DNA of 64,000 bases from Corynebacterium meitnerae (GTDB lineage Bacteria > Actinomycetota > Actinomycetes > Mycobacteriales > Mycobacteriaceae). The stretch covers positions 1 to 64,000 of the forward strand of contig NZ_JAKMUS010000005.1 in assembly GCF_027570075.1 (NCBI RefSeq), written 5' to 3'. Positions 36,031-44,820 of this stretch are shown here, piece after piece. The stretch's first letter is position 1. The number at the start of each line of letters is the position of its first letter. Made by a program: the position numbers and the translations under genes. The notes beneath the pieces are model-generated. The model saw only the letters and a program-made list of their open reading frames with translations, was not told the DNA's origin and did no database searches.

Positions 36031-36585
36031 ATGTCTGATTCACCGGTTCTCATCGTCGGCCTTGGCAACCCAGGCACGATCTATGCCCAAACCCGCCACA
36101 ATGCGGGAGCCATGCTTATCGAGGAGCTCCTGGACCGCACCACCCCCATGCCCGCCCAGCTGAGCGTGCACAAGAAGACGAACACCGAGGTCGTCGAACT
36201 CACCGCCGGGCGCCTGACCAACCGCCGCGCCATCCTCGCGCGCACCCGCGGCTTCATGAATGTTTCCGGCGGCCCAGTCAAGGCCCTGGCCAGTTATTAC
36301 GGGGTCAAACCGGCGGACCTCTACGTCATCTACGACGAACTCGATCTCGACTTCGGCCACGTCAAACTCCGCTTGGGCGGTGGCGACCACGGCCACAACG
36401 GCCTGAAGTCCGTGACTAAATCCCTGGGCACCCCAAATTACAACCGCCTGGCCATCGGTATCGGTCGCCCACCCGGCCGCCAGGCACCAGCCGATTACGT
36501 GCTCAAGCCCTTCGGCAAACAAGAGTCCGCCGAGCTGCCCATCACGCTCGCCGATGCCGCCGACGAGCTCCTCGCTGCTATCTAG
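36031..36585 (+). CDS. pth: Peptidyl-tRNA hydrolase (first paralogue)
   Basis: A 184-residue Pth. The catalytic His is in YAQTRHNAGAMLIEEL, the Asn in TRGFMNVSGGPV, and the DELDLDFGHVKLRLGGGDHGHNGLKS block is complete. It frees tRNA from peptidyl-tRNA dropped by ribosomes. It probably starts from a leaderless mRNA behind the rplY terminator. A second, distinct Pth is encoded 1 kb downstream. The start is set by the family N-terminus SPVLIVGLGNPG. Confidence 0.94.
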   Translation: MSDSPVLIVGLGNPGTIYAQTRHNAGAMLIEELLDRTTPMPAQLSVHKKTNTEVVELTAGRLTNRRAILARTRGFMNVSGGPVKALASYYGVKPADLYVIYDELDLDFGHVKLRLGGGDHGHNGLKSVTKSLGTPNYNRLAIGIGRPPGRQAPADYVLKPFGKQESAELPITLADAADELLAAI

Positions 36586-36594
36586 AACTTGGGG

Positions 36595-37545
36595 TTAGTA
36601 GCCCAACAGGGCGGACTCGATTTCGGCGGCTGCCCCCTCCAGAAGCTTGCCCGCGAAGTCCTCACCCACCAAGCAGTAGGCATGGTCCGGATCGCTGCGC
36701 AGCGGTTTCTGCATCGCATTGAGCTGCGGGTACAGCGGTGGCAGGTCATCGTGCTCGCGAGTAAAGCGGGTTTCCACGCCGCGGGCGTAGCGGCCGGAGA
36801 AGGCACGGGTAGATACAGATTTCCCGCCTTCGCGCAGGAGGGCGCGGTTGCGGTCGGAGGTGCCGGCTTCGTCGGCAAGCAAGAAAGCACTTCCACAGGC
36901 GACGGCGGTGGCACCCCACTCGATGAGGTGCTCCACGTCCTCGTGAGTACGGGCACCACCAGCGGCGATGAGGGGGACGTTGACGTGGCGGAAGATGCCG
37001 TCGAGAAGCTTCTCCAGCGGCCGCGGATCCGGCTCCTCGGTGAGCGTCCACGTGGAGCGGTGACCACCGGCCTTCGGGCCCTGCACGATCAATCCATCCG
37101 CGCCGCGCTCGGTGGCCTTGAGTGCGTCAACCTCATTCGTCACCGTCACCCACGCCTGGATGCCCGCGTCGTGAATACGCTTGAATTCCTCTTCCGTGAA
37201 GCAGCCGAACGTGCAGGAAATGATGGTGGCGCGCCCGTCTTCCAGCGCTAGGCGCAGCTTGTCGTGGAAGCCAAACGCGTAGTCCGGCTCAGGGATCTCC
37301 GCCCCCAGCTCCGCTGCGATCGCCTCGAGATCCTCCCGGAGTGGCTCTTCGCGCTGCGGATAGAAGAGGTTCACACCAAACGGCTCCTCGACGCGCGACA
37401 GTTCCTCGCGCGTCTGATCAAGCGAGCACGTGCCCCAGGCAAGGAAGCCGAAGCCAACGGCATTCACCAGCTCCGGGGTGCTTGGGCCGCCCGCCATGGG
37501 GGCAGCGATGACGCGGGGCAAACGTGCGGGTAGTTCAGGTGGCAT
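36595..37545 (-). CDS. Nitronate monooxygenase
   Basis: A 316-residue FMN-dependent TIM-barrel enzyme of the nitronate monooxygenase (2-nitropropane dioxygenase) group. IAAPMAGGPSTPELVNAV starts the barrel, followed by IISCTFGCF, DGLIVQGPKAGGHRS with the phosphate-binding and catalytic His region, and PLIAAGGARTHEDVEHLIEWGATAVACGSAFL. It oxidises alkyl nitronates such as propionate-3-nitronate. The ATG at 37545 has TAAGGT ending 7 bases upstream and no ribosome binding site. It lies divergently from the second pth and converges on pth1. Confidence 0.9.
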   Translation of the reverse strand: MPPELPARLPRVIAAPMAGGPSTPELVNAVGFGFLAWGTCSLDQTREELSRVEEPFGVNLFYPQREEPLREDLEAIAAELGAEIPEPDYAFGFHDKLRLALEDGRATIISCTFGCFTEEEFKRIHDAGIQAWVTVTNEVDALKATERGADGLIVQGPKAGGHRSTWTLTEEPDPRPLEKLLDGIFRHVNVPLIAAGGARTHEDVEHLIEWGATAVACGSAFLLADEAGTSDRNRALLREGGKSVSTRAFSGRYARGVETRFTREHDDLPPLYPQLNAMQKPLRSDPDHAYCLVGEDFAGKLLEGAAAEIESALLGY

Positions 37546-37552
37546 GGGGTCC

Positions 37553-37578
37553 ACCTTAACGCCCACCTCCCATAGACT
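37553..37578. promoter_or_regulatory. Divergent leaderless -10 elements
   Basis: The minus-strand TAAGGT (37553-37558) serves the nitronate monooxygenase ATG at 37545. The plus-strand TAGACT (37573-37578) serves the GTG at 37586. Each has a 7-base spacer. Confidence 0.5.
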
Positions 37579-37585
37579 TGGCACC

Positions 37586-38221
37586 GTGTTTGATTTTCTG
37601 CGCAGGTTGTTCTCGCCGTCCCCCGCTTCTGATCCCGCCCCAGCCCGTGGCCCCGACCTCGCCGAAGTCGACGCCGAGTGGCTCATCGTCGGCCTGGGTA
37701 ACCCGGGCGCACAATATGCCGCCACCAGGCACAACGTGGGCTATATGGCGCTCGACGAGCTTGTGGGCGCTCCCCTGCAGCCGCTTCCCGGCATCAAAGC
37801 TCACGGCCTCATGGTGCCGGACACCAACGCCTTCGCGGTGCGTTCAACGACCTATATGAACCTCTCCGGCGCGGGCATCGCGCCCGTGGCACAGAAGCTG
37901 GGCATCCCCCCGGAGCGCATCGTGGTCCTCCACGACGAGCTAGACCTGCCCGCCGGGAAGGTGCGCGTCAAGCTGGGCGGGAACGAAAACGGCCACAATG
38001 GCCTGAAGTCCCTGACCGAGCACCTAGGCACCCGCGATTACATCCGCGTGCGCATCGGTATTGGACGCCCACCGAAGGGCACTCCGGTCCCCGACTGGGT
38101 GTTGGGCCCCGTCGAGGATGAGGGCCTCGCCGATCAGATCACCCTGGCCGCGGAGGCCGCGCGCCTCACCGTCACCGACGGGTTACAGCGCGCGCAGAAC
38201 GTCATCCACCCGAAGAGCTAG
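37586..38221 (+). CDS. pth: Peptidyl-tRNA hydrolase (second paralogue)
   Basis: A 211-residue Pth with a longer N-terminus (MFDFLRRLFS plus a Pro/Ala-rich stretch) before WLIVGLGNPGAQYAATRHNVGY. Catalytic His, Asn (TTYMNLSGAGIAP) and Asp (LHDELDLPAGKVRVKLGGNENGHNGLKS) are present, so it should be active. The GTG at 37586 is supported by a -10 hexamer 7 bases upstream. Two active pth genes in one kilobase is a corynebacterial trait; the reason is unknown. It converges on an FMN reductase gene. Confidence 0.93.
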   Translation: MFDFLRRLFSPSPASDPAPARGPDLAEVDAEWLIVGLGNPGAQYAATRHNVGYMALDELVGAPLQPLPGIKAHGLMVPDTNAFAVRSTTYMNLSGAGIAPVAQKLGIPPERIVVLHDELDLPAGKVRVKLGGNENGHNGLKSLTEHLGTRDYIRVRIGIGRPPKGTPVPDWVLGPVEDEGLADQITLAAEAARLTVTDGLQRAQNVIHPKS

Positions 38222-38763
38222 CCTCGCAGCTTCCCAGTGTGCGCCTCCAACCGATCAAGCATCGCCGCCAGCTCGGTCGCGCGGTGCGGGATCGGGTTGA
38301 ACCCGTCCACCATGTCCACGGCCTGGATGAAGCCAAGCTGCTCACGCACATCGTGCATGTGGAAATTCGACGCGATCTGGCGCCAGTGCTCGATGGCGCG
38401 GACGGCACCGAGGCCGCCGTAGCCGACGAAAGCGAGGGGCTTGCCCACCCACTCCGGCCCCAGGGTGTCCACGGCATTCTTCAGTGCAGCCGGCACGGAG
38501 TGGTTGTACTCGGGCGTGATGAAGATGAAGCCATCGCACGCATCAATCGCCTGTGACCAGCGGGTCACCTCATCGTTGTCGTACTGCTTGTTCATCAGCA
38601 TGGGCAGCCCGGCGCCGTCGTAAAGCGGAAGCTCGAAGTCCGCGAGGTCGATGAACTCGTACTCGAAGCCATCACGCTCGCCGATCTTCTCCCGCAGCCA
38701 GGCGGCAACCTTCTCCGCGGTGCGTCCCTTGCGGATGGATCCGATGATCACGCCGATTTTCAT
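38218..38763 (-). CDS. NADPH-dependent FMN reductase family protein
   Basis: A 181-residue flavodoxin-like oxidoreductase. The phosphate loop is GVIIGSIRKGRTAEKVAAWL, and FITPEYNHSVPAALKNAVDTL is the flavin-contacting signature of the NADPH-dependent FMN/azo/chromate reductase family. It probably reduces flavin or quinone-like substrates. AAGGAG 5 bases before the ATG fixes the start. It overlaps the end of pth by 4 bases. Confidence 0.9.
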   Translation of the reverse strand: MKIGVIIGSIRKGRTAEKVAAWLREKIGERDGFEYEFIDLADFELPLYDGAGLPMLMNKQYDNDEVTRWSQAIDACDGFIFITPEYNHSVPAALKNAVDTLGPEWVGKPLAFVGYGGLGAVRAIEHWRQIASNFHMHDVREQLGFIQAVDMVDGFNPIPHRATELAAMLDRLEAHTGKLRG

Positions 38764-38855
38764 GTGGCTCCTTAAGATCTCGTGTTTTCTCTACTGTAAT
38801 AACGCACGCGGGCCAGTTATCTTCCCGTGGCGGTAGCGACTACCCTCTACAGGTC

Positions 38856-40499
38856 ATGAGCACCGTTTCCGAGGCCGCCCGCCGCCGCACATTCGCCGTC
38901 ATCGCACACCCGGACGCCGGTAAGTCGACGTTGACGGAGGCACTCGCGTTGCACGCGCACGTCATTTCGGAGGCGGGCGCGGTGCATGGCAAGGGCAACC
39001 GCAAATCGACGGTGTCTGACTGGATGGAGATGGAGAAGGACCGCGGCATCTCCATCGCATCCTCCGCCCTGCAGTTCGAGTACGCGCCGGAAGGCCACGA
39101 GGGCGAACCGTACGTGATCAACCTCGTGGACACCCCAGGTCACGCCGACTTCTCGGAGGACACCTACCGCGTGCTCTCCGCAGTCGATGCTGCAGTCATG
39201 CTTATCGACGCTGCCAAGGGCCTCGAGCCCCAAACCCTCAAACTCTTCCGCGTCTGCAAGGCCCGCGGCCTGCCGATTGTCACCGTGATCAATAAGTGGG
39301 ACCGCGTCGGACGTGAGCCCCTTGAGCTTGTCGACGAAATCGTCACCGAAATCGACCTCCAACCCACCCCCCTTTACTGGCCGGTTGGCGAGGCCGGCGA
39401 CTTCCGCGGGCTCGCCCACGTCAACGACGACGGCGAAGCTGACGAGTACATCCACTTCACCCGCACCGCCGGCGGCTCCACCATCGCGCCGGAGGAATAC
39501 TTCGCCCCGGCCGACGCCGCCGCCAAGGAGGGCGATGCCTGGGACACCGCCGTCGAGGAGGCCGAGCTACTCGCCGCCGATGGGGCCGTCCACAGCCAGG
39601 AGCTCTTTGAGCAGTGCGTCACCTCCCCTTTGATCTTCGCCTCCGCGATGCTCAACTTCGGTGTGCACCAGATCCTGGACACCCTGTGTGCCATCGCCCC
39701 CGCCCCGGAGGGCCGCGATTCCGACCCGAAGGCCATTGAGGCTGCTGCGTCCGGCGGCGGCCAAGCCATCGACCCGACGCGTGAGGTCGGCGACGATTTC
39801 TCCGGCGTCGTGTTCAAGGTCCAGGCCGGCATGGATAAGAACCACCGCGACACCCTCGCCTTCATGCGCGTCGTCTCCGGCGAATTCGACCGCGGGATGC
39901 AGGTCACCCACGCCCAGTCGGGCCGCAGCTTCTCCACCAAGTACGCGCTCACCGTCTTCGGCCGCGACCGCGACACCGTGGAAACCGCCTTCCCGGGCGA
40001 CATCATCGGCCTAGTCAACGCTGGATCGCTCGCCCCCGGCGACACCATCTACGCCGGCAAGAAGGTCCAGTTCCCGCCGATGCCGCAGTTCGCGCCGGAG
40101 CACTTCCGCACGCTGCGCGCCAAGTCCCTGGGCAAGTACAAGCAGTTCCGCAAGGCGCTCGAGCAGCTCGACGCGGAAGGCGTGGTGCAGATCCTCCGCA
40201 ACGACCTGCGTGGCGACGCCGCCCCGGTCATGGCCGCCGTCGGCCCCATGCAGTTCGAAGTCATGCAGGCCCGCATGGAAAACGAGTACAACGTGGAGAC
40301 CGTCGCCGAACCCATCCCTTACTCCGTCGCGCGCCGCACTGACGCGGAATCCGCCCCGGAGCTGGGCCGCCAGCGCGGCGTGGAGATCTTCACCCGCACC
40401 GACGGCGAACTCATCGCCCTGTTCGGCGACAAGTGGAAGCTCGCCTTCATTGAGAAGGAGCACCCGGAGCTCACCATGGAGCCCCTCGTCGCCGACTAG
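38856..40499 (+). CDS. prfC: Peptide chain release factor 3
   Basis: A 547-residue translational GTPase. The G-domain motifs are AHPDAGKSTLTEAL, DRGISIASSALQF, DTPGHADFSEDT and NKWDR. The length, and the RF3 second domain without an EF-G domain IV, support prfC over fusA. It recycles RF1/RF2 after termination. A TACCCT hexamer 9 bases before the ATG, with no ribosome binding site, suggests a leaderless mRNA. Confidence 0.94.
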   Translation: MSTVSEAARRRTFAVIAHPDAGKSTLTEALALHAHVISEAGAVHGKGNRKSTVSDWMEMEKDRGISIASSALQFEYAPEGHEGEPYVINLVDTPGHADFSEDTYRVLSAVDAAVMLIDAAKGLEPQTLKLFRVCKARGLPIVTVINKWDRVGREPLELVDEIVTEIDLQPTPLYWPVGEAGDFRGLAHVNDDGEADEYIHFTRTAGGSTIAPEEYFAPADAAAKEGDAWDTAVEEAELLAADGAVHSQELFEQCVTSPLIFASAMLNFGVHQILDTLCAIAPAPEGRDSDPKAIEAAASGGGQAIDPTREVGDDFSGVVFKVQAGMDKNHRDTLAFMRVVSGEFDRGMQVTHAQSGRSFSTKYALTVFGRDRDTVETAFPGDIIGLVNAGSLAPGDTIYAGKKVQFPPMPQFAPEHFRTLRAKSLGKYKQFRKALEQLDAEGVVQILRNDLRGDAAPVMAAVGPMQFEVMQARMENEYNVETVAEPIPYSVARRTDAESAPELGRQRGVEIFTRTDGELIALFGDKWKLAFIEKEHPELTMEPLVAD

Positions 40500-40523
40500 G
40501 TCCGGCCGCTCCCCTCTAGTCCC

Positions 40524-40549
40524 CCTCTAGAACCTTCGTGTTCTAGAGG
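40524..40549. terminator. Hairpin between prfC and the LppP/LprE-like gene
   Basis: CCTCTAGAA pairs with TTCTAGAGG across 8 bases, overlapping the stop codon of the minus-strand gene. There is no T-run. Confidence 0.4.
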
Positions 40550-41193
40550 TTCGTGTTCGGGATCCTTCCCTCGTGCGCCACCTTGTCGCCGTCCCAGTAG
40601 TACGTCACGGTGCTGTTGTACTTCGGTGCCTCAGCGTTCCCTGCACCAGACTCCATCAATGCCTCCCAATCCTTATATAGGACCGTGAAGCTGCCGCCAT
40701 CATTCGGCGTGACCTCCATCGCCTGCTGCGGCGCAATCGAATCGATGCCGATGTACTCACCCTTGTGGAACATCAGGATCAGGGTGCCAAACTGCGCGTT
40801 CCCCTGTTTCGCCTGCGTCACGAGCGCATAACTCAGATCCCCACACGAGTCATAATTCGTGTGCCCCGTAAATACCCAGCCCCCGTACTTGTTCGGATAC
40901 TTCTCATTCACTTCCGCCGTAGCCTTGTGAATCTCCGGCGCCGACGGATCCGTGTTGCAGTCTTTCTCGCCTTCTTTCTCACGTTCTTTCTGAGTCGTGG
41001 TCACTTCGACCGTGGACTCGGCCGCACTATCATCCGCGGCACGATCCGCCTGCGACCCAGTAACCTTCAGCGACGGTTCCGCAAGATCGGAGCTTTCACC
41101 ATTGCTGCATCCGGCAAGAAGCACAGCACCCGAAAGCGCCACTCCCGCGAAGATCCTGTTTACGCGTTTGCCATCGTTCTTGCCTTTAAGCAT
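40543..41193 (-). CDS. LppP/LprE-like lipoprotein
   Basis: A 216-residue lipoprotein with lipobox LLAGC (Cys29) and an acidic/basic linker (residues of about 55-75). The C-terminal domain has KYGGWVFTGHTNYDSCGDLSYALV, LMFHKGEYIGID and VTYYWDGDKVAHEGRIPN. This is the LppP/LprE family of actinobacterial envelope proteins; two Cys in the domain may form a disulfide. The function is unclear. The start at 41193 leaves a normal signal peptide. A shorter paralogue is encoded at 43.1 kb. Confidence 0.82.
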   Translation of the reverse strand: MLKGKNDGKRVNRIFAGVALSGAVLLAGCSNGESSDLAEPSLKVTGSQADRAADDSAAESTVEVTTTQKEREKEGEKDCNTDPSAPEIHKATAEVNEKYPNKYGGWVFTGHTNYDSCGDLSYALVTQAKQGNAQFGTLILMFHKGEYIGIDSIAPQQAMEVTPNDGGSFTVLYKDWEALMESGAGNAEAPKYNSTVTYYWDGDKVAHEGRIPNTNL

Positions 41194-41304
41194 TGGAATC
41201 ACCAGCTTTCTGTTCAGGGATAAGAACGCAGCGTGCACACGATTCTACGTGGATCTCACCCATTCGGAGGATGCTCCGACCAATTCTGATTCATCCGCCA
41301 TGCA

Positions 41305-42858
41305 TCACACGCGGCGCACCACTTTCGACTTTTCCCTGGAAGACCGCGGCCTCACTGGGAACATCTCCCCATCAGGTCTGCCTCTTACTCGTGCCGCTGC
41401 TCGCGGCCGATGTCCCCCGGCCCTCCCCATGGCGCGGTTGACTGCCGAGTTTTCCGCCGGGTCCGCCCCATTGAACTCTATGCGCGTACTTCCAGACCTA
41501 ACTAGGCCTGCCCGCCCCGTCCCCGGGTCATATTCCATATGCCCCTTGCCGTTGCTGCCGTCCCGTTCGTCGTTATTACATCTGTGATGCTCACGGCACA
41601 GCCCGGTGAGGTTCGAGATATCGGTCGAACCACCCTTAATCCAGGCAATGATGTGGTGGATCTCGCACTCCGACAACGGGGCCGTGCAACCTGTCCAAGC
41701 ACACACCCCCTGCACCGCAAGCAACGCGATTCGCTGAGCAATGGATGCGCTCCGAGTCCGCCCCATCGACAGTGGAACGCCGGTCACACTATCCAGCTGC
41801 AGAACAAAGTGAGTTGGCCCTTCCGAACCATCAAGGCCGAGACGCACGAGGTCGAAGACATCAACTTCGATCCCCGTATTCGTCATAAACGTGGTCTGCC
41901 CGTCGGCATCGGCCAGATCATCCAGCGTCATCGGCACTACAACAGAAGCAGCTCCACCAGAGACTTTTTGCTGGTCCGACTCATACTTCTGAAAGATAGA
42001 GAAGAACTGGTCATACCGGCGCTGGGCCGGGCTCCGGTAATCCGTCTCATCCGGACTCATATTGCTATTCGGCGCCAGCCCCTTATCGGAATGAGCCTTA
42101 ATCAAAGCCGCATGCCCCGCAGTGGTGGTCAGCGTAATGTCCACCGATCCATCAGGCTTCCTACGACCAATATGCATCCCACGGTTCTCAAATCCCGCAT
42201 TCGGGTTCGTGCGCGGAGCGTGCTCCCGGTTCGCCTCCTCAACAAGACGCCGCACAAAGAAGCGCAGATCCTTCGCATCACGCCGATCCGCCTGCTTCAT
42301 GGCCTCAGCATGAATTCGCGCACGCTCACCGCGCGCAGCCTTCAAGAGCTTGTCCAGCTCCCTGCGAATAATGTTCTGCTTCTCCGCAGACACCGCAGCA
42401 GCCCGCCGGCGCGATTCCTCCTGGGCACGGCGCCGCTCTTCCTCCGCCCGCTGCTTCTCCTCTTCGGTATCCCGCTGTACACCAGATGAACTGGAGAACA
42501 GATCCTCCCCCGAGGAATCCTCAGGTTCCTCACCACCACTCACCGGCTCCGGCGGCGGCGCAAACAAATCCCGGCCACGCGCGAGCCTGTCATAAGCCTC
42601 CCCTGGAGAGAGCCCCAAGCGGTTCTGCAGGTATGCATTGGGGCGACTCGCGCCCACCAATCTCCCCGCCTCATCTCGTTCGCACACATAGGCGAAACAG
42701 GCATCAATAAAAGCCTTCGAATTGAAGAAGGCTTCAAGCTTTTCCATATCGCCAGCAACATCCGCCAGGACAACAGAGGAGGGGTCCGAGAATTCATCAC
42801 GCAACTGCATTAGTGCATTTCCAATGATATCAACCAGCTGCGAAACTTTAGTGGACAT
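41305..42858 (-). CDS. HNH endonuclease with DUF222 domain
   Basis: A 517-residue protein of the DUF222-HNH (13E12-like) group. The N-terminal half holds DUF222 with a long Glu/Arg/Lys coiled coil inserted at about residues 130-200. The C-terminal HNH motif is complete: CAWTGCTAPLSECEIHHIIAWIKGGSTDISNLTGLCREHHRCN, with paired Cys for zinc and the His-His-Ile core. An Arg-rich tail follows. These proteins occur in several copies in actinobacterial genomes and are linked to repetitive or mobile sequences; their physiological target is unknown. It sits between two LppP/LprE-like paralogues. Confidence 0.85.
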   Translation of the reverse strand: MSTKVSQLVDIIGNALMQLRDEFSDPSSVVLADVAGDMEKLEAFFNSKAFIDACFAYVCERDEAGRLVGASRPNAYLQNRLGLSPGEAYDRLARGRDLFAPPPEPVSGGEEPEDSSGEDLFSSSSGVQRDTEEEKQRAEEERRRAQEESRRRAAAVSAEKQNIIRRELDKLLKAARGERARIHAEAMKQADRRDAKDLRFFVRRLVEEANREHAPRTNPNAGFENRGMHIGRRKPDGSVDITLTTTAGHAALIKAHSDKGLAPNSNMSPDETDYRSPAQRRYDQFFSIFQKYESDQQKVSGGAASVVVPMTLDDLADADGQTTFMTNTGIEVDVFDLVRLGLDGSEGPTHFVLQLDSVTGVPLSMGRTRSASIAQRIALLAVQGVCAWTGCTAPLSECEIHHIIAWIKGGSTDISNLTGLCREHHRCNNDERDGSNGKGHMEYDPGTGRAGLVRSGSTRIEFNGADPAENSAVNRAMGRAGGHRPRAAARVRGRPDGEMFPVRPRSSREKSKVVRRV

Positions 42859-42926
42859 CTCCCCCTCCTTCCCCTGAGGATGCTGTTAACTAACCTTATC
42901 GGCCACTAACAACATCCTATCCCACC

Positions 42927-42952
42927 CGAACACTTTTACGCAAGGGTGTTCG
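42927..42952. other. 7-bp inverted repeat upstream of the HNH gene
   Basis: CGAACAC and GTGTTCG are separated by 12 bases, with ATTTTTTCT a few bases to the right. It lies about 70 bases upstream of the HNH start and may be an operator, or a terminator read in the plus direction. Confidence 0.35.
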
Positions 42953-43002
42953 AACTATTTTTTCTAGAATCTTCCCCGCAGATCACCAAGCCACCAAGAC
43001 AC

Positions 43003-43037
43003 CGAACCGCCAACGCAATCCCTGCGCTGGCGGTTCG
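43003..43037 (-). terminator. Hairpin after the second LppP/LprE-like gene
   Basis: A perfect 10-bp stem CGAACCGCCA/TGGCGGTTCG with an inner GCG/CGC pair. There is no clear T-run on the minus strand. Confidence 0.5.
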
Positions 43038-43093
43038 ACTATCTCGCGGTAATCAGTAGTTGTCAGAAACTGATGCTCTTGCCAATCCCCTCC

Positions 43094-43663
43094 CTAGAAC
43101 TCGGGATATGACAAGTTGGGGATGCGGCCGTGGTGGTCAACCTTCTCACCATCCCAGAAGTAGGTCACTTCGGAGGTGTACTCGTGGGCATCCGCGTTCG
43201 GTGCACCGGCGATGTTCTGTGCCTCAACATCCCGGTAGACAACCGTGATGCTTCCGTCGGGATTGGCAGTGACGCGTTCCGCGTGCTGCGGATGGTTCGA
43301 GTCAATGCCCACGTACTGGCCCTGGTGGAAGAGCATGAGCACCGTCAGTGGTGCACCGTTGCCTTGGCCACCCTGTGTAGCCACGGCGTAGGTCAGGTCG
43401 GAGCAGTGATTGAAGTTGGAGTCACCCGTGTACGTCCAGTCACCATGCGCAGTGGAATGGTCACGGTTGAGCGCCGCATTTCCTTCCACAATCGCGGGAT
43501 CGTCCGCGTTTGTCATACACACATCAGCTGCTTCAGCTGTGGCGTCTACAGTCCCTGCCACCGTCATGAGCATGGCTCCGGACAGCGCAGCACCAGCAAA
43601 AGCCCTGATTCTGTTACTTGTAGTCTTACTTGTGGTTTTGGTTTCTTGTTGCTTGTTCTGCAT
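43094..43663 (-). CDS. Exported LppP/LprE-like protein without lipobox
   Basis: A 189-residue paralogue of the lipoprotein at 40.5 kb. The C-terminal domain matches it closely (GDWTYTGDSNFNHCSDLTYAVA, LFHQGQYVGID, VTYFWDGEKVDHHGRIPN). The N-terminus has a Lys/Thr-rich start and a hydrophobic signal core ending near AEAAD, with no lipobox Cys, so it is probably secreted or released instead of lipid-anchored. The ATG at 43663 is used; a GTG three codons upstream is possible. Three GAACTAC repeats lie upstream. Confidence 0.8.
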   Translation of the reverse strand: MQNKQQETKTTSKTTSNRIRAFAGAALSGAMLMTVAGTVDATAEAADVCMTNADDPAIVEGNAALNRDHSTAHGDWTYTGDSNFNHCSDLTYAVATQGGQGNGAPLTVLMLFHQGQYVGIDSNHPQHAERVTANPDGSITVVYRDVEAQNIAGAPNADAHEYTSEVTYFWDGEKVDHHGRIPNLSYPEF

Positions 43664-43702
43664 GAGTACCACACGCTTTCTGTCGTGAGACTTTCAGTCG
43701 TC

Positions 43703-43730
43703 GAACTACGTTGAACTACCTTCGAACTAC
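43703..43730. promoter_or_regulatory. Three GAACTAC direct repeats
   Basis: GAACTAC at 43703-43709, 43713-43719 and 43724-43730, spaced 10 and 11 bp, about one helical turn each. They lie 40-70 bases upstream of the exported LppP/LprE-like gene, as expected for an activator or repressor that binds as an oligomer. The rest of 43673-43893 shows nothing clear. Confidence 0.5.
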
Positions 43731-43893
43731 CGCGGTGCAGCCCACGGTACGCCGAGCAAGCAGAACCACAAGGCCTCCGGACTCAACAGCAAGAAAAACC
43801 ACCAGAGCTGATTTTTCCCTGAACCTCTCACCAGGCAGCTTCGCGGAGAATCGGTATTCTTCAAAGCTTCGTAGATATCGGCTCAACGCTCTT

Positions 43894-44763
43894 TTAGGCC
43901 TGCAAAAACTCCACCCAGCTATCCCACTCCCGCTCCATTTGCGCCTTCCCCAAGGCGTAGTTGGCGGTGAGCTTGGCCAGGTTGCGCTCGGATGCGTCCA
44001 CGCTCATGGCGTCGGGGAAGAACACGTGTGCGCGGCCCTGTTCTTCGAGTTCCAGGATGCGGCGCTTGGACGCGTTGTAGCGCCCCGGTCGCACGATGAG
44101 GGCCTCAGCCACAGCAGGGTGCTTGGTAAACAAGCGCCGCGTTGCCATCGGCCGTGTCACGGTTGGGCGCACGTAGGACCGCTCTTTAGTGGCTAGGACG
44201 AGGAATTTGGAGTAGCCGGCTTTCTCAGCAGCGTCGATAAGCAATCCCCCTGAGTATCCGAGCGCGCCGTCGACATACGGCACACCGTCGATGAAGCCCA
44301 TCGGCATGACTTTTGGCAGCGTGGAGGAGGCGCGAGAGATCTGGCCGACGCTTTCCAGCGAGTCGATATTGCGGCGCGTCCATTGCATCGTGTGACCCGT
44401 GTCGGCGCGCATGGCTTCAACGTGGACGTCAATGTCGCTGTTTGCTTGGAAGGCCTCCCAGTCGAAGGGAAGCACATCGCCGGAGCGCTCGTAGATGAAT
44501 TCAGCGTTGAAGTAGCCATGCCCGCGCGCGAAGTGCATCCACCCACCGAATTGCTCGTGAGCTGCGAAATTAGTGAAGGCCTCGCGCGCGCGATGCGCAT
44601 CCTGCGAGGCGTAGTTCAACGCGTGCACTGAGCCGGCCGATACCCCACCGACCCAGCCAAAGCGCACCTTTTCCTCGATGAGCTTGACTATCGCGGGCGC
44701 GGTGTAGGAATTACGCATCCCCCCGCCCTCAATGACGAGGGCTGTGTCGGAGGCATCAATCAT
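43894..44763 (-). CDS. Patatin-like phospholipase (paralogue 1)
   Basis: A 289-residue patatin-fold hydrolase. The oxyanion loop is EGGGMRNSY, the nucleophile elbow is GGVSAGSVHA (Ser in G-x-S-x-G) near residue 42, and the catalytic Asp is in VDGALGYSGG. No signal peptide is seen. It should hydrolyse acyl esters of lipids by a Ser-Asp dyad. It is closely similar to the next gene on the same strand, with about 57 bp between them, so the pair arose by duplication. Confidence 0.9.
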   Translation of the reverse strand: MIDASDTALVIEGGGMRNSYTAPAIVKLIEEKVRFGWVGGVSAGSVHALNYASQDAHRAREAFTNFAAHEQFGGWMHFARGHGYFNAEFIYERSGDVLPFDWEAFQANSDIDVHVEAMRADTGHTMQWTRRNIDSLESVGQISRASSTLPKVMPMGFIDGVPYVDGALGYSGGLLIDAAEKAGYSKFLVLATKERSYVRPTVTRPMATRRLFTKHPAVAEALIVRPGRYNASKRRILELEEQGRAHVFFPDAMSVDASERNLAKLTANYALGKAQMEREWDSWVEFLQA

Positions 44764-44795
44764 GGCCCTGATTGTAAGTCCGCAGGGCCATCATT

Positions 44796-44806
44796 GCTTA
44801 TCGACG
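44796..44806 (+). repeat. Intergenic copy of GCTTATCGACG
   Basis: A perfect copy between the two patatin genes. Copies with A at position five also occur at 4916, 35945, 39200, 47189, 54109 and 58145 (same orientation) and at 5301, 17942, 19164, 24838, 27212, 30068, 34011, 34965, 44232, 46867 and 57395 (reverse). Confidence 0.75.
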
Positions 44807-44820
44807 CCCCCGCGCCCCAC

